This document shows, one piece after another, positions 45,853-56,190 of a stretch of 64,000 bases of DNA. The DNA is from Salegentibacter maritimus (GTDB lineage Bacteria > Bacteroidota > Bacteroidia > Flavobacteriales > Flavobacteriaceae). The stretch lies in assembly GCF_016236915.1 (NCBI RefSeq), contig NZ_JAEHOK010000008.1, positions 62,001 to 126,000 on the forward strand, written 5' to 3'. The position numbers and the translations under genes were made by a program. A model generated the notes under the pieces. It did no database searches. It was given only the letters and a program-made list of their open reading frames with translations, and was not told the origin of the DNA. Numbering within the stretch: position 1 is the first letter of the stretch; each line of letters begins with the position of its first letter.

Positions 45853-48800
45853 TTATTCTTCTAATTTAATATCCAAACCAAGACCTTTTAATTCGTGCAT
45901 AAGTACGTTAAAAGATTCCGGTAGGCCGGGTTCTGGCATAGGCTCTCCCTTCACGATAGACTCGTAAGTTTTGGCCCTTCCTATCACGTCATCTGACTTC
46001 ACTGTTAAGATTTCACGCAGGGTGCTGGATGCTCCATAAGCCTCAAGTGCCCAAACCTCCATCTCACCAAAACGCTGTCCACCAAATTGTGCTTTACCAC
46101 CAAGTGGTTGCTGTGTAATAAGCGAGTATGGTCCAATAGATCTGGCGTGCATCTTGTCTTCAATCATATGTCCTAATTTCAACATATAGATTACCCCTAC
46201 CGTTGCAGGTTGGTCAAAACGATCTCCTGTTCCACCATCATAAAGATAAGTATGCCCGTATCTTGGGATTCCGGCTTCGTCTGTAAGCTCATTAATCTGG
46301 TCTATGGTAGCCCCATCAAAAATTGGGGTAGCATATTTCTTACCAAGCTTTTGACCTGCCCATCCAAGTACAGTTTCGTAGATCTGACCAATGTTCATAC
46401 GTGAAGGTACCCCAAGTGGGTTCAACACGATATCAACCGGTGTACCATCATCAAGGAATGGCATATCTTCCTGGCGAACTATTCTGGCAACAATACCTTT
46501 GTTACCGTGACGTCCCGCCATTTTATCACCTACTTTTAGTTTACGCTTTTTAGCAATGTAAACTTTAGCTAGTTTAAGAATACCAGAAGGAAGTTCATCT
46601 CCTACAGAAATAGTAAACTTCTCTCTTCTAAGGTTACCCTGAAGGTCGTTTTCCTTAATCTTATAATTATGGATAAGATCTGCTACCAATGAATTTAAGT
46701 GATCGTCTGTGGTCCAGGTACCATGTGTTAAATGCGTATAATCATCTACCGAGTTAAGCATTTTCAAGGTATATTTCTTACCTTTTGGCATTACCTCTTC
46801 CCCAAGATCGTTTTGAACTCCCTGAGCAGTTTTTCCACCTATAATAGCAAATAACTTATCTACAAGTTCAGCTTTTAAATTGGCAAATTTAGCATCGTAC
46901 TTCTTCTCAAGCGCTGCAACATCTTCCTTATCCTGAGCTCTCTTACGCTTATCTTTAATTGCGCGGGCAAAGAGTTTTTTCTCTATTACCACCCCGTTTA
47001 AAGATGGAGAAGCTTTAAGCGATGCGTCTTTAACATCACCTGCTTTATCTCCAAAAATCGCACGAAGTAATTTTTCCTCCGGTGTTGGGTCACTTTCTCC
47101 TTTTGGAGTAATCTTACCAATAAGAATATCACCGGGTTTAACCTCTGCACCAATTCTAATCATCCCGTGTTCATCAAGATCTTTTGTAGCCTCTTCTGAA
47201 ACGTTAGGAATATCGTTAGTTAATTCTTCGTTCCCTAATTTGGTATCACGAACTTCAAGTGAATATTCATCTACGTGGATAGAAGTAAAGATATCTTCTC
47301 TTACCACTTTTTCTGAAATCACAATCGCATCCTCAAAGTTGTAACCCTTCCAGGGCATAAAGGCAACCTTCATATTTCTACCCAATGCAAGTTCCCCTGC
47401 TTCGGTAGCATAACCCTGACATAAAACCTGGCCTTTGGTTACTCTATCTCCAACCCTAACAATTGGTTTAAGGTTAATAGAAGAACCCTGGTTAGTTTTA
47501 CGGAATTTTATAAGATCGTAACTCTTTGAATCACTATCAAAGCTCACCATTCTATCTTCTTCCGTTCTATCATACTTAATGATAATCTTTCTTGCATCTA
47601 CATATTCTACTTCCCCTTCTCCTTCAGCATTAATCAATACTCGAGAATCTGTAGCTACCTGGCGCTCTAGTCCTGTTCCCACAATTGGAGAATCGGCTTG
47701 AAGCAATGGAAGTGCCTGGCGCATCATGTTAGATCCCATCAAGGCACGGTTTGCATCATCGTGTTCAAGGAAAGGAATTAAGGATGCAGAAATTGACGAA
47801 ATTTGGTTTGGTGCCACATCGGTATAATGTATTTCCTTGGGATCTACCACAGGGAAATCTCCTTCCATTCGTGCAATTACCCTGTCTGTATTTATTGTAC
47901 CGTCTTCCTTAAGCGGAATGTTAGCCTGTGCAATTTTCTTGTCTTCTTCCTCTTCAGCACTTAAATAAATGGCTTCTTCTGAAAGATTTAATTTTCCATT
48001 TTCAACCTTACGGTATGGTGTTTCAATAAAGCCCATTCCGTTCACTTTAGCGTAAACTGAAAGTGAGGAAATAAGTCCAATGTTTGGACCTTCAGGAGTT
48101 TCAATTGGGCAAAGCCTTCCGTAGTGAGTATAGTGAACATCACGTACCTCAAATCCTGCTCTTTCTCTTGATAAACCACCTGGCCCAAGTGCTGAAAGTC
48201 TACGCTTATGCGTGATCTCTGCAAGCGGGTTCGTTTGGTCCATGAACTGAGACAACTGGTTGGTACCAAAGAAAGAGTTGATTACAGAAGATAGTGTCTT
48301 CGCATTAATCAAATCTATCGGGGTAAATACTTCGTTGTCACGAACGTTCATTCTTTCACGAATGGTACGTGCCATACGAGCAAGACCAACTCCAAACTGT
48401 TGAGATAATTGCTCACCTACAGTTCTAACACGACGGTTAGATAAGTGGTCAATATCATCAATCTCTGCTTTAGAATTAATAAGCTCGATTAAGTATTTAA
48501 TTATGGTAATGATGTCTTCTTTGGTAAGCACTTGCTTATCCATGGCAACATCAAGACCTAATTTTTTATTCATTCTATATCGACCTACTTCTCCAAGGCT
48601 GTAACGCTGATCTGAGAAGAATAATTTATCGATAATACCACGTGCAGTTTCCTCATCTGGCGGTTCTGCATTACGCAGTTGACGATAAATATGTTCTACC
48701 GCTTCCTTTTCAGAGTTGGTAGGGTCTTTTTGCAATGTATTATGAATAATAGCATAATCACCGGTTTGGTTATCTTCTTTATGAAGAAGAATAGTTTTAC

Positions 48801-49665
48801 TTCCGGTTTCAAGAATTTCTTCTATATGCTCTTTTTCAAGTTCTGTATCACGATCTAAAACGATCTCATTACGTTCTATTGAAACTACCTCTCCCGTATC
48901 TTCATCAACAAAATCTTCATACCAGGTGTTCAATACACGGGCCGCTAGCTTACGACCTAATACTTTTTTAAGTCCTGTTTTTGAAACTTTAACCTCCTCA
49001 GCAAGATCGAAGATTTCTAAAATATCTTTATCGCGCTCAAAACCAATAGCACGGAAAAGTGTAGTAACAGGTAATTTTTTCTTTCTATCGATATAAGCAT
49101 ACATTACGCTGTTAATATCGGTAGCAAATTCTATCCAGGAACCTTTAAAAGGAATTACACGGGCAGAATAAAGTTTTGTTCCATTTGCGTGGAAGGATTG
49201 TCCAAAGAAAACTCCGGGGGAACGGTGCAGCTGAGAAACTACAACACGTTCTGCTCCATTGATACAAAAGGTACCACTAGGGGTCATGTAAGGAATAGTT
49301 CCCAAATATACGTCCTGTACGATGGTTTCAAAATCTTCGTGTTCAGGGTCGGTACAGTATAGTTTTAATCTAGCCTTAAGCGGCACACTATATGTTAAAC
49401 CACGCTCAATACACTCCTGTATGGAATATCTTGGCGGGTCCACAAAATAATCTAAAAATTCTAGTACAAATTGATTACGGGTATCCGTAATTGGGAAGTT
49501 TTCCAGGAAGGTATTATAGAGACCTTCATTTCCCCGCTCTTCTGATTTGGTTTCTAATTGAAAGAAGTCCTGAAAAGACTTTATCTGGATATCCAGAAAG
49601 TCCGGGTAATCAGGTCTGTTCTTTACAGAAGAGAAACTTACTCTTTCAGTTTGCTTTGCTAACAT
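45853..49665 (-). CDS. rpoB: DNA-directed RNA polymerase subunit beta
   Basis: 1270 residues from the ATG at 49665 ([11 protein letters not shown]); a TTG one codon upstream is less likely. The rifampicin region is intact: [17 protein letters not shown], then [13 protein letters not shown]. The lineage-typical insertions, the [14 protein letters not shown] motif and the C-terminal clamp ([19 protein letters not shown]) are present. There is no resistance change that I can identify by eye in the core of the rifampicin pocket. It is transcribed with rplKAJL upstream, after a 130-bp gap with two hairpins. Confidence 0.99.
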   Translation of the reverse strand: MLAKQTERVSFSSVKNRPDYPDFLDIQIKSFQDFFQLETKSEERGNEGLYNTFLENFPITDTRNQFVLEFLDYFVDPPRYSIQECIERGLTYSVPLKARLKLYCTDPEHEDFETIVQDVYLGTIPYMTPSGTFCINGAERVVVSQLHRSPGVFFGQSFHANGTKLYSARVIPFKGSWIEFATDINSVMYAYIDRKKKLPVTTLFRAIGFERDKDILEIFDLAEEVKVSKTGLKKVLGRKLAARVLNTWYEDFVDEDTGEVVSIERNEIVLDRDTELEKEHIEEILETGSKTILLHKEDNQTGDYAIIHNTLQKDPTNSEKEAVEHIYRQLRNAEPPDEETARGIIDKLFFSDQRYSLGEVGRYRMNKKLGLDVAMDKQVLTKEDIITIIKYLIELINSKAEIDDIDHLSNRRVRTVGEQLSQQFGVGLARMARTIRERMNVRDNEVFTPIDLINAKTLSSVINSFFGTNQLSQFMDQTNPLAEITHKRRLSALGPGGLSRERAGFEVRDVHYTHYGRLCPIETPEGPNIGLISSLSVYAKVNGMGFIETPYRKVENGKLNLSEEAIYLSAEEEEDKKIAQANIPLKEDGTINTDRVIARMEGDFPVVDPKEIHYTDVAPNQISSISASLIPFLEHDDANRALMGSNMMRQALPLLQADSPIVGTGLERQVATDSRVLINAEGEGEVEYVDARKIIIKYDRTEEDRMVSFDSDSKSYDLIKFRKTNQGSSINLKPIVRVGDRVTKGQVLCQGYATEAGELALGRNMKVAFMPWKGYNFEDAIVISEKVVREDIFTSIHVDEYSLEVRDTKLGNEELTNDIPNVSEEATKDLDEHGMIRIGAEVKPGDILIGKITPKGESDPTPEEKLLRAIFGDKAGDVKDASLKASPSLNGVVIEKKLFARAIKDKRKRAQDKEDVAALEKKYDAKFANLKAELVDKLFAIIGGKTAQGVQNDLGEEVMPKGKKYTLKMLNSVDDYTHLTHGTWTTDDHLNSLVADLIHNYKIKENDLQGNLRREKFTISVGDELPSGILKLAKVYIAKKRKLKVGDKMAGRHGNKGIVARIVRQEDMPFLDDGTPVDIVLNPLGVPSRMNIGQIYETVLGWAGQKLGKKYATPIFDGATIDQINELTDEAGIPRYGHTYLYDGGTGDRFDQPATVGVIYMLKLGHMIEDKMHARSIGPYSLITQQPLGGKAQFGGQRFGEMEVWALEAYGASSTLREILTVKSDDVIGRAKTYESIVKGEPMPEPGLPESFNVLMHELKGLGLDIKLEE

Positions 49666-49704
49666 CAATGGACGGATTATAATTTATAAAAAAACGGGCG
49701 CGCT

Positions 49705-49769
49705 ATAGGGAATCCCCTATATACGCAAAAGGGTTTAGACCTTCAGGAGCGAATCCTGAGGTCTAAACC
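49705..49769 (-). promoter_or_regulatory. Two hairpins between rplL and rpoB (attenuator-like)
   Basis: A 16-bp stem, GGTTTAGACCTCAGGA on the minus strand with its partner and one bulge (49732-49769), is followed in the direction of transcription by TATAGGG/CCCTATA (49705-49722). Their place between ribosomal protein and polymerase genes suggests partial termination or RNA processing that sets the ratio of the products. Confidence 0.6.
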
Positions 49770-49793
49770 TAAATAATATTGCTTTCGTCAAGC

Positions 49794-50171
49794 TTATTTA
49801 AGCTCAACCTCGGCTCCTGCTTCTTCTAACTGTGATTTAAGCGCTTCTGCCTCGTCTTTAGCAACTCCTTCTTTTACTGGAGCTGGAGCACCATCTACTA
49901 ATGCTTTAGCGTCTTTAAGACCAAGACCGGTAAGCTCTTTTACAAGCTTAACAACAGCTAGTTTAGATCCACCTGGAGCTTTAAGGATTACATCAAACTC
50001 AGTTTGCTCCTCAGCTTCTTCACCACCACCAGCAGCACCGCCACCAGCAACAGCTACTGCAGCAGCAGCAGGCTCAATACCGTATTCTTCTTTTAATATA
50101 TCAGCTAACTCATTTACTTCTTTTACGGTTAAGTTAACCAATTGTTCTGCGAAATCTTTTAAATCTGCCAT
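49794..50171 (-). CDS. rplL: 50S ribosomal protein L7/L12 (bL12)
   Basis: 125 residues. N-terminal dimerisation helices ([19 protein letters not shown]), an Ala/Gly-rich hinge ([17 protein letters not shown]) and the conserved C-terminal domain EKTEFDV-type, here [13 protein letters not shown], with [12 protein letters not shown]. It forms the ribosomal stalk that recruits translation GTPases. It follows rplJ by 57 bp; an excess of L12 over L10 is needed, and its own A-rich leader would allow that. Confidence 0.99.
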   Translation of the reverse strand: MADLKDFAEQLVNLTVKEVNELADILKEEYGIEPAAAAVAVAGGGAAGGGEEAEEQTEFDVILKAPGGSKLAVVKLVKELTGLGLKDAKALVDGAPAPVKEGVAKDEAEALKSQLEEAGAEVELK

Positions 50172-50228
50172 TTTCTATCGTTTTTAAAAAGTTCTTTAAT
50201 TTATAATTGTTAAAAAGTGCGTACTAAT

Positions 50229-50750
50229 TTATCCTTCCTTTTCAGAAAGTGTCTTAAGGATTCCAGATAATTTACCACCACCAGACTTAAGTGCTGAGAT
50301 AACATTCTTAGCAGGCGATTGTAATAAGCCAACGATATCCCCAATAACTTCTTCCTTAGATTTGATATTCACAAGGGTGTCAAGGTAGTCATCTCCTACA
50401 TAAATTCCTTCGTCTACAAAAGCACCTTTAAGAAGTGGTTTTTCGTTTTTCTTTCTGAATTCTTTGATTACTTTGGCTGGTGCATTACCAGTCTCAGAAA
50501 ACATTATGGATGTATTGCCTTTTAAAACTGAAGGAAGTTCTCCAAATTCTTTCCCTGAAGCTTCCATAGCCTTAGCAAGCAATGTATTTTTAACTACAGC
50601 CAGCTTTACGTTAGCTTTAAAACAAGCTCTACGCAAGTTTGAAGTTGTTCCGGCATCAAGGCCAGATATATCTGCTAAATAAACAACAGAATTATCTGTT
50701 AACTGGGCAGTTAAATCTTCAATTACTATTGATTTTTCTTCTCTTGTCAT
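50229..50750 (-). CDS. rplJ: 50S ribosomal protein L10 (uL10)
   Basis: 173 residues. N-terminal rRNA-binding domain (REEKSIVIEDLTAQL, LRRACFKANVKLAVVKNTLL) and C-terminal helix that binds L12 dimers. It is the base of the stalk. The gap from rplA is only 11 bp, so the classic L10 autoregulatory leader upstream of rplJ is not present here; if autoregulation occurs it must use another site. Confidence 0.98.
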   Translation of the reverse strand: MTREEKSIVIEDLTAQLTDNSVVYLADISGLDAGTTSNLRRACFKANVKLAVVKNTLLAKAMEASGKEFGELPSVLKGNTSIMFSETGNAPAKVIKEFRKKNEKPLLKGAFVDEGIYVGDDYLDTLVNIKSKEEVIGDIVGLLQSPAKNVISALKSGGGKLSGILKTLSEKEG

Positions 50751-50761
50751 AATCTATACTA

Positions 50762-51460
50762 TTATTGCTCAGTGAACCTTTTAGTATCAACCTGAACGCT
50801 CGGGCTCATTGTAGAAGACATGTGGATACTTTTAATATACACACCCTTAGCTGCCTGAGGTTTCAACTTCACTAAAGTAGTTAATAATTCTCTTGCGTTA
50901 CCAGCAAGTTTTTCGGCGTCAAATGATGCCTTACCAATTCCAGCGTGAACAATACCGGTTTTATCAACTTTAAAGTCGATTTTACCAGCCTTAACATCAG
51001 ATACTGCTTTAGCAACATCCATTGTTACTGTTCCTGTTTTTGGGTTAGGCATAAGCCCTCTAGGTCCAAGTACACGTCCTAAAGGTCCTAATTTACCCAT
51101 TACACTAGGCATTGTAATAATAACATCTACGTCTGTCCATCCACCTTTTATCTTATCTAAATACTCATCTAGACCTACATAATCGGCTCCGGCTTCTTTC
51201 GCCTCCTCTTCTTTATCTGGAGTAACTAACGCAAGTACTTTTACATCTTTACCAGTACCATGCGGGAGGGTTACAACACCTCTCACCATTTGGTTAGCTT
51301 TTCTAGGATCAACGTTCAATCGAACCGCTAAATCCACAGATGCATCAAAGTTTTCGTTAGCAACGTCTTTAATTAAAGCAGAAGCTTCCGCAACCGAGTA
51401 AGCTTTATTGCTCTCGATCTTAGACTGGGCTTCTTTTTGCTTTTTAGTCAATTTTGCCAT
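50762..51460 (-). CDS. rplA: 50S ribosomal protein L1 (uL1)
   Basis: 232 residues. The two-domain L1 fold is evident from [47 protein letters not shown] (split across the hinge) and the C-terminal [17 protein letters not shown]. It binds 23S rRNA at the E-site side stalk and in many bacteria represses its own operon. It lies 18 bp after rplK. Confidence 0.99.
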   Translation of the reverse strand: MAKLTKKQKEAQSKIESNKAYSVAEASALIKDVANENFDASVDLAVRLNVDPRKANQMVRGVVTLPHGTGKDVKVLALVTPDKEEEAKEAGADYVGLDEYLDKIKGGWTDVDVIITMPSVMGKLGPLGRVLGPRGLMPNPKTGTVTMDVAKAVSDVKAGKIDFKVDKTGIVHAGIGKASFDAEKLAGNARELLTTLVKLKPQAAKGVYIKSIHMSSTMSPSVQVDTKRFTEQ

Positions 51461-51478
51461 TTTTAATTTCTTTTTGGA

Positions 51479-51916
51479 TTAAAACGGTGCATCACCTTTT
51501 ACAGTTATTCCCATTGAACGAGCTGTTCCAGCAACCATTTTCATTGCAGATTCTACGGTAAAGGCATTCAAATCCTGCATCTTATCTTCTGCAATAGTTC
51601 TAACCTGATCCCAAGAAACACTTGCTATTTTCTTTCTATTTGGTTCTCCTGAACCCTTTTTGTTTTTAGATGCTTCCAACAATTGTACTGCAGCTGGAGG
51701 AGTTTTAATCACAAAGTCAAAAGACTTATCTGAATAAACCGTAATCGCAACAGGCAGTACTTTACCTTGTTTATCCTGGGTTCTACCATTGAATTGCTTA
51801 CAGAATTCCATGATATTTACCCCGGCAGCACCTAAAGCAGGTCCAACTGGTGGTGATGGGTTAGCAGCACCTCCGCGAACTTGTAGTTTTACAACTTTAC
51901 TTACTTCTTTTGCCAT
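51479..51916 (-). CDS. rplK: 50S ribosomal protein L11 (uL11)
   Basis: 145 residues. Pro-rich N-terminal domain with [20 protein letters not shown] and C-terminal rRNA-binding domain ending with [10 protein letters not shown]. It forms the GTPase-associated centre with 23S rRNA and is needed for RelA-type stringent activation. It is the first of the four ribosomal genes, 76 bp after nusG; no separate promoter is obvious in that gap. Confidence 0.99.
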   Translation of the reverse strand: MAKEVSKVVKLQVRGGAANPSPPVGPALGAAGVNIMEFCKQFNGRTQDKQGKVLPVAITVYSDKSFDFVIKTPPAAVQLLEASKNKKGSGEPNRKKIASVSWDQVRTIAEDKMQDLNAFTVESAMKMVAGTARSMGITVKGDAPF

Positions 51917-51992
51917 TTTATAAATTTTTAAGGTGATAGTTTGTTAGAGTGGAAGCTTTAAAAAACCATCAAAAAATATGTAACTAAAATCT

Positions 51993-52544
51993 TTATACTT
52001 TCTCTACTTGCATATAACTTAATTCCAATGGTGTTTTTCTTCCAAAGATTTTCACCATCACCTCAAGCTTACGCTTTTCTTCATTAACCTTTTCAACTGT
52101 ACCGTTAAATCCGTTAAACGGACCATCAATAACCTTTATAGTTTCTCCTACAGTAAAAGGAATAGCAACATTATCAGTTTTCACAGAAAGCTCATCTACT
52201 TTGCCAAGCATTCTATTTACCTCAGACTTTCTAAGCGGGACAGGATCTCCTCCCTTTGTTTCACCTAAAAAACCGATAACGCCATTTATATTTTTAATTA
52301 CGTGAGGCATCTCACCATCAAGATTAGCCTGTATCATTACATAGCCAGGAAAGTAAACACGTTCTTTATTTACTTTCTTACCATTTCTAATTTGAATAAC
52401 TTTTTCGGTGGGAACTAAAACCTGATCAAGATAGTCTTCCATCCCAAGATGGTTTACCTCTTTCTCAATATAGTCTTTAACCTTATTTTCCTGACCACTA
52501 ACAGCACGAACTACATACCATTTTTTTTCTTTTCCTTCTACCAT
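51993..52544 (-). CDS. nusG: Transcription termination/antitermination factor NusG
   Basis: 183 residues from the ATG at 52544 (MVEGKEKKWYVVRAVSGQE); a longer frame would run back into the secE stop region. The NGN domain carries VYFPGYVMIQANL and the C-terminal KOW domain carries GETIKVIDGPFNGFNGTV. It travels with RNA polymerase, couples it to the ribosome and assists Rho. The start lies 13 bp after the secE stop, as in the standard secE-nusG pair. Confidence 0.98.
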   Translation of the reverse strand: MVEGKEKKWYVVRAVSGQENKVKDYIEKEVNHLGMEDYLDQVLVPTEKVIQIRNGKKVNKERVYFPGYVMIQANLDGEMPHVIKNINGVIGFLGETKGGDPVPLRKSEVNRMLGKVDELSVKTDNVAIPFTVGETIKVIDGPFNGFNGTVEKVNEEKRKLEVMVKIFGRKTPLELSYMQVEKV

Positions 52545-52557
52545 GCTAATATTTTTT

Positions 52558-52755
52558 TTAAGATTTAATCCATTCAAAATATTGCTCGATAGCCGAACTA
52601 AAAACGGTGTCTATACCCCAAATAGCCAGGGAAAAGATTATAGAAAATACCGCAACCAATATCGTTAACCTTTGAGCTTCAGACCAGCTTGTCCAGGTAA
52701 CGTGGTTTGTTAATTCGTTGTAAGATTCTGATATATAATTGCCAATTCCTGCCAT
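52558..52755 (-). CDS. secE: Preprotein translocase subunit SecE
   Basis: 65 residues from the ATG at 52755 (MAGIGNYISESYNELTNHV). An upstream in-frame extension reads through the tRNA-Trp gene and is not real. The single TM helix is ILVAVFSIIFSLAIWGIDTVF and the preceding amphipathic helix has the typical VTWTSWSEAQRLT. It stabilises SecY in the inner-membrane channel. It sits between trnW and nusG. Confidence 0.97.
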   Translation of the reverse strand: MAGIGNYISESYNELTNHVTWTSWSEAQRLTILVAVFSIIFSLAIWGIDTVFSSAIEQYFEWIKS

Positions 52756-52775
52756 GTGATTCTTAAGGTATTTTG

Positions 52776-52848
52776 CACGGGTTGAGAGGCTCGAACTCCC
52801 GACACCTGGTTTTGGAGACCAGTGCTCTACCAACTGAGCTAAACCCGT
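52776..52848 (-). tRNA. tRNA-Trp (anticodon CCA)
   Basis: Acceptor ACGGGTT/AACCCGT, anticodon loop CTCCAAA on stem CTGGT/ACCAG, discriminator G. CCA is not encoded. It lies between tuf and secE, the conserved place in Bacteroidota. Confidence 0.96.
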
Positions 52849-52860
52849 ATGTATAAAGGA

Positions 52861-52887
52861 AGGTTTCCCGCCCCTGGCGGGAAACCT
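52861..52887 (-). other. Perfect 12-bp hairpin between tuf and tRNA-Trp
   Basis: AGGTTTCCCGCC-CCT-GGCGGGAAACCT. On the minus strand it is followed by TTCCTTTATAC, a weak T-tract. It could be a partial terminator after tuf or an RNase landmark that frees the tRNA. Confidence 0.7.
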
Positions 52888-52905
52888 ATTTATCATAAAC
52901 TATAA

Positions 52906-54093
52906 TTAGTCTAAAATTTCAGTAACCTGTCCAGCACCTACTGTTCTACCACCTTCACGGATAGCGAAACGTAGACCTACATTCATAGCGATTGTCTGAA
53001 GAAGCTCAACAGTAATAGTAAGGTTATCACCAGGCATTACCATTTCAACACCATCAGGAAGACTAATTGTTCCTGTTACGTCAGTTGTACGTACGTAGAA
53101 CTGAGGACGGTAGTTATTATGGAATGGAGTATGACGTCCACCTTCTTCTTTTTTAAGGATATAAACCTCTGCTTTAAACTTAGCGTGAGGAGTTACAGAT
53201 CCAGGTTTAGTAATTACCATACCTCTAGAAATCTGAGTTTTCTCAATACCTCTTAATAAGATACCTACGTTATCTCCAGCTTCACCTCTATCAAGAATCT
53301 TACGGAACATCTCAACCCCAGTAATAGTAGAAGTAAGTTTTTCAGCTCCCATACCAATAATCTCTACAGGATCTCCAGTGTTAGCTACACCAGTCTCAAT
53401 ACGACCAGTTGCTACAGTACCACGTCCAGTAATAGAGAATACATCTTCAATAGGCATTAAGAAATCCTTATCAACATCACGCTGAGGAAGCTCAATCCAA
53501 TTATCTACAGCCTCCATAAGCTCAAGAACAGTCTTAGACCATTTATCATCACCTTCAAGAGCACCAAGTGCAGATCCAGAAATTACAGGACCATTATCAC
53601 CATCATACTCATAGAAAGAAAGAAGATCTCTAACTTCCATTTCAACTAATTCTAAAAGCTCCTCATCATCTACAAGATCCACTTTGTTCAAGAACACAAC
53701 AATTCTTGGAATACCAACCTGACGTCCAAGAAGGATGTGCTCACGAGTTTGTGGCATAGGACCATCAGTTGCAGCAACCACAAGAATAGCACCGTCCATT
53801 TGAGCAGCACCAGTAACCATGTTCTTCACATAATCGGCGTGACCAGGACAGTCAACGTGAGCGTAGTGACGATTAGCAGTTTGATACTCTACGTGAGAAG
53901 AGTTAATTGTAATACCTCTTTCTTTTTCTTCAGGAGCATTATCAATTTGATCAAAAGCACTAGCTTCTGAATATCCAGCATCAGCCATTACTTTAGTAAT
54001 CGCTGCTGTTAAAGTAGTTTTTCCGTGATCTACGTGTCCAATTGTACCTATATTAAGGTGCGGTTTGGAACGATCATAAGTTTCCTTTGCCAT
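52906..54093 (-). CDS. tuf: Elongation factor Tu
   Basis: 395 residues. G1 [11 protein letters not shown], switch I with EKERGITI, G3 [10 protein letters not shown]4 FLNKVDLV; domains II and III are complete up to [15 protein letters not shown]. It delivers aminoacyl-tRNA to the ribosome. The Bacteroidota-style tRNA cluster (Thr, Tyr, Gly, Thr) lies just upstream and tRNA-Trp downstream on the same strand, suggesting a long mixed transcript. Confidence 0.99.
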   Translation of the reverse strand: MAKETYDRSKPHLNIGTIGHVDHGKTTLTAAITKVMADAGYSEASAFDQIDNAPEEKERGITINSSHVEYQTANRHYAHVDCPGHADYVKNMVTGAAQMDGAILVVAATDGPMPQTREHILLGRQVGIPRIVVFLNKVDLVDDEELLELVEMEVRDLLSFYEYDGDNGPVISGSALGALEGDDKWSKTVLELMEAVDNWIELPQRDVDKDFLMPIEDVFSITGRGTVATGRIETGVANTGDPVEIIGMGAEKLTSTITGVEMFRKILDRGEAGDNVGILLRGIEKTQISRGMVITKPGSVTPHAKFKAEVYILKKEEGGRHTPFHNNYRPQFYVRTTDVTGTISLPDGVEMVMPGDNLTITVELLQTIAMNVGLRFAIREGGRTVGAGQVTEILD

Positions 54094-54149
54094 AATTAAT
54101 ACTTATTTAATCTTAGTTATATATTAGTGTTCAATTTAATACAATCTAG

Positions 54150-54221
54150 AGCCAACGACGAGAATTGAACTCGTGACCTCTTCCTTACCAAGGAAACGCT
54201 CTACCCCTGAGCTACGTCGGC
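54150..54221 (-). tRNA. tRNA-Thr (anticodon GGT)
   Basis: Acceptor GCCGACG/CGTTGGC with one G-U pair, anticodon loop TTGGTAA, T-arm CGAGTTCAATTCTCG. Last tRNA before tuf. Confidence 0.95.
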
Positions 54222-54359
54222 AAGCCGAAAGTTACACCTTCAAAGTTCACCGGTTCAAACAAGAAAAACCATAAACCAAAACTGGCTTACGGATATCTAA
54301 ATTACTCTCAAACCGGAAAAATAAATTAAAACAGGATCAAAACCCTATATTCAATTAAG

Positions 54360-54432
54360 AGCGGGAGACCGGGTTCGAACCGGCGACATTCAGCTTGGAA
54401 GGCTGACGCTCTACCAACTGAGCTACTCCCGC
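54360..54432 (-). tRNA. tRNA-Gly (anticodon TCC)
   Basis: Acceptor GCGGGAG/CTCCCGC, anticodon loop CTTCCAA on stem TCAGC/GCTGA, T-arm CCGGTTCGAACCCGG. Confidence 0.96.
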
Positions 54433-54507
54433 ATTGAGTTCAAGATCTAAAATTCTAAAATTCAAAGCTAACATTGAATCAAGAATTCGGAATTTTGAAT
54501 TGATAAG

Positions 54508-54590
54508 TGGGGAGAGCAGGATTCGAACCTGCGAAGTCGAAAGACAGCAGATTTACAGTCTGCCCTCGTTGGCCGCTTGAGTATCTCCCC
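54508..54590 (-). tRNA. tRNA-Tyr (anticodon GTA)
   Basis: Acceptor GGGGAGA/TCTCCCC, anticodon loop with CTGTAAA and a long variable arm (TGTCTTTCGACTTCG region), as expected for class II tRNA-Tyr. 83 nt including the discriminator A. Confidence 0.96.
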
Positions 54591-54790
54591 AATTTATTTT
54601 TCCACTATTTCATAGAACCGTAGCTGCTATTACAGCTAAGCTTTATGATGGCTTGTTGTTTTAACGGCTGCAAATAAACGTAATTTAACAGCACCATCCA
54701 AAGCATTTTTAAAATTTTTTCTATAAAATTTTCAGCAACTTAATTTTCAACAAATTAAGTTTTAAAAACTACTTATTTCAAAATTTCAAG

Positions 54791-54864
54791 AGCCGATGGA
54801 GGGACTCGAACCCACGACCTGCTGATTACAAATCAGCTGCTCTAGCCAGCTGAGCTACATCGGC
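54791..54864 (-). tRNA. tRNA-Thr (anticodon TGT), copy 2
   Basis: Identical to the gene at 30042-30115, including two bases of 3' flank. First of the four tRNAs upstream of tuf; about 200 bp of featureless AT-rich DNA separates it from tRNA-Tyr. Confidence 0.96.
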
Positions 54865-54885
54865 TTTTACACTACTTTTTTAGCA

Positions 54886-54913
54886 TAAAAAAGTCCGCTA
54901 TTTCTAACGGACT
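54886..54913 (-). terminator. Terminator after the hpf gene
   Basis: On the minus strand AGTCCG-loop-CGGACT runs into TTTTTT. It separates hpf from the tRNA cluster. Confidence 0.75.
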
Positions 54914-54964
54914 GCAAATGTATATAAATTATTTCTTTCACAAAACAATTTTTAAAAAAAATAT

Positions 54965-55267
54965 CTAAACGTGCGCACTTAATTTCTCCTTACGCTTAAT
55001 TAATTGCCTCTGCAAGGATGAAACACATTCATCTACACACTCCTCAAACTTTTTACATGTTTTTTTCACCATAATATCATCTCCAGGAACACTCAACAAA
55101 ATCTCAGTAACCTTATTATCCTTCGCACTAGTATTTTGCACTTTCAAAAAGACATCTGCATAGATAACTTTGTCATAATAATTTTCTAGCCTATCCAGCT
55201 TACGCTGAATAAAATCAATTAATTTTTGATCGGCGTTGAAGTTTACAGATTGCACATTTACTTTCAT
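54965..55267 (-). CDS. hpf: Ribosome hibernation promoting factor (short form)
   Basis: 100 residues, so the short HPF/YfiA type without the dimerising C-terminal domain of long HPF. The beta-alpha fold is visible: MKVNVQSVNFNADQKLIDFI, LENYYDKVIYADVFL, EILLSVPGDDIMVKK, then helix CVDECVSSLQRQLIKRKEK. It inserts between subunits at the decoding centre and stores ribosomes in stationary phase. The gene is 29 bp after xerC on the same strand. Confidence 0.93.
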   Translation of the reverse strand: MKVNVQSVNFNADQKLIDFIQRKLDRLENYYDKVIYADVFLKVQNTSAKDNKVTEILLSVPGDDIMVKKTCKKFEECVDECVSSLQRQLIKRKEKLSAHV

Positions 55268-55296
55268 ATTCTGTATAATTTAATTAAACAATTATT

Positions 55297-56190
55297 TTAA
55301 TTGGCTTTTTTATTTCTGGGGTGCGCCATTTGATGCACCTTACTAAGCTCTGAAATACTATTATGGGTATAAACTTGCGTTGCTGCAAGACTGGAATGCC
55401 CAAGCAATTCTTTTACAGCATTAAGATTAGCACCCTGGTTCAACAAATGTGTTGCGAAAGAGTGTCGCAGAATATGCGGACTCTTTTTTATCTTACCAGA
55501 TACCCTACTAAAATAATTATTTATAATCCTATAAACAAGACTTTCGTATAATTTAATACCTTTTTGGGAAACAAAAAGGGAAGATTCCTGCCGGCCAGCC
55601 ATTATACCAGCACGCACATCTAAATACCTCTCCAGATTCGCAATTACACCCGGCAAGAGCGGAACAATCCTCTCTTTTTGTCGCTTACCCAATATTTTTA
55701 ATTGTTTCCCTGCCAAATCAAGATCCTGAAGCTTTATTTCAATAAGTTCTATACGCCGCATCCCTGTAGTATAAAAAAGCTCTACAATCAACCTATCTCT
55801 TAATCCATCAAAACCAGAGGTGTCAATTTGATCAAGGACATTCTTAATTTCAAGTTCAGAGAAAGGTACCTGAATTTTAGAAGCGGTTTTTAAGGCCTTA
55901 TGTTTTGCTAGCGGTGAAAATTCTATATCCCCGGTTTTCTGAAGAAAGCGATAATAAGACTTTAAAGAAGAAATTTTACGATTTATACTGCGGTTAGACA
56001 CTCCTTGCTCTACCAAACAAATAATCCAATTTCTTATTTGTGAATAATGTAATTTACTTAAATCCTCTTCATCAAATTCATAAAAAATAAACTCAGAAAA
56101 AGATTCTAAATCTGCTTTATAAGCTGTTAGCGTATTGAGAGAATAATTTTTCTCTACCTGAAGATAATCTAAAAATTGGGAAAAAGACAT
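55297..56190 (-). CDS. xerC: Tyrosine recombinase XerC-like
   Basis: 297 residues from the ATG at 56190 (MSFSQFLDYLQVEKNYS), the usual XerC/D start. The N-terminal SAM-like core-binding domain precedes the catalytic domain with Arg in TGMRRIELIEI, Lys in GKRQKERIVPL, HxxR in HILRHSFATHLL, His in LGHSSLAATQVY and Tyr in VYTHNS. It resolves chromosome dimers with its partner at dif. A terminator-like hairpin with seven T ends exactly at its start codon, so transcription from rpsU may be damped. Downstream is hpf. Confidence 0.94.
   Translation of the reverse strand: MSFSQFLDYLQVEKNYSLNTLTAYKADLESFSEFIFYEFDEEDLSKLHYSQIRNWIICLVEQGVSNRSINRKISSLKSYYRFLQKTGDIEFSPLAKHKALKTASKIQVPFSELEIKNVLDQIDTSGFDGLRDRLIVELFYTTGMRRIELIEIKLQDLDLAGKQLKILGKRQKERIVPLLPGVIANLERYLDVRAGIMAGRQESSLFVSQKGIKLYESLVYRIINNYFSRVSGKIKKSPHILRHSFATHLLNQGANLNAVKELLGHSSLAATQVYTHNSISELSKVHQMAHPRNKKAN

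Noticed and set aside
42742-48269. Long open frames on either strand inside rpoC and rpoB
   Set aside because: They lie in strongly conserved coding sequence in other frames and show no protein features; they are shadows.
52756-52896. A 47-residue N-terminal extension of SecE
   Set aside because: It is the translation of the tRNA-Trp gene; SecE proper starts at 52755.
54591-54790. A further tRNA in the gap between tRNA-Tyr and tRNA-Thr
   Set aside because: No cloverleaf or T-arm word; the stretch is AT-rich and featureless.
55297-56190. The tyrosine recombinase as a phage or island integrase
   Set aside because: Length, start and place between rpsU and hpf match chromosomal XerC, and no cargo is near it.
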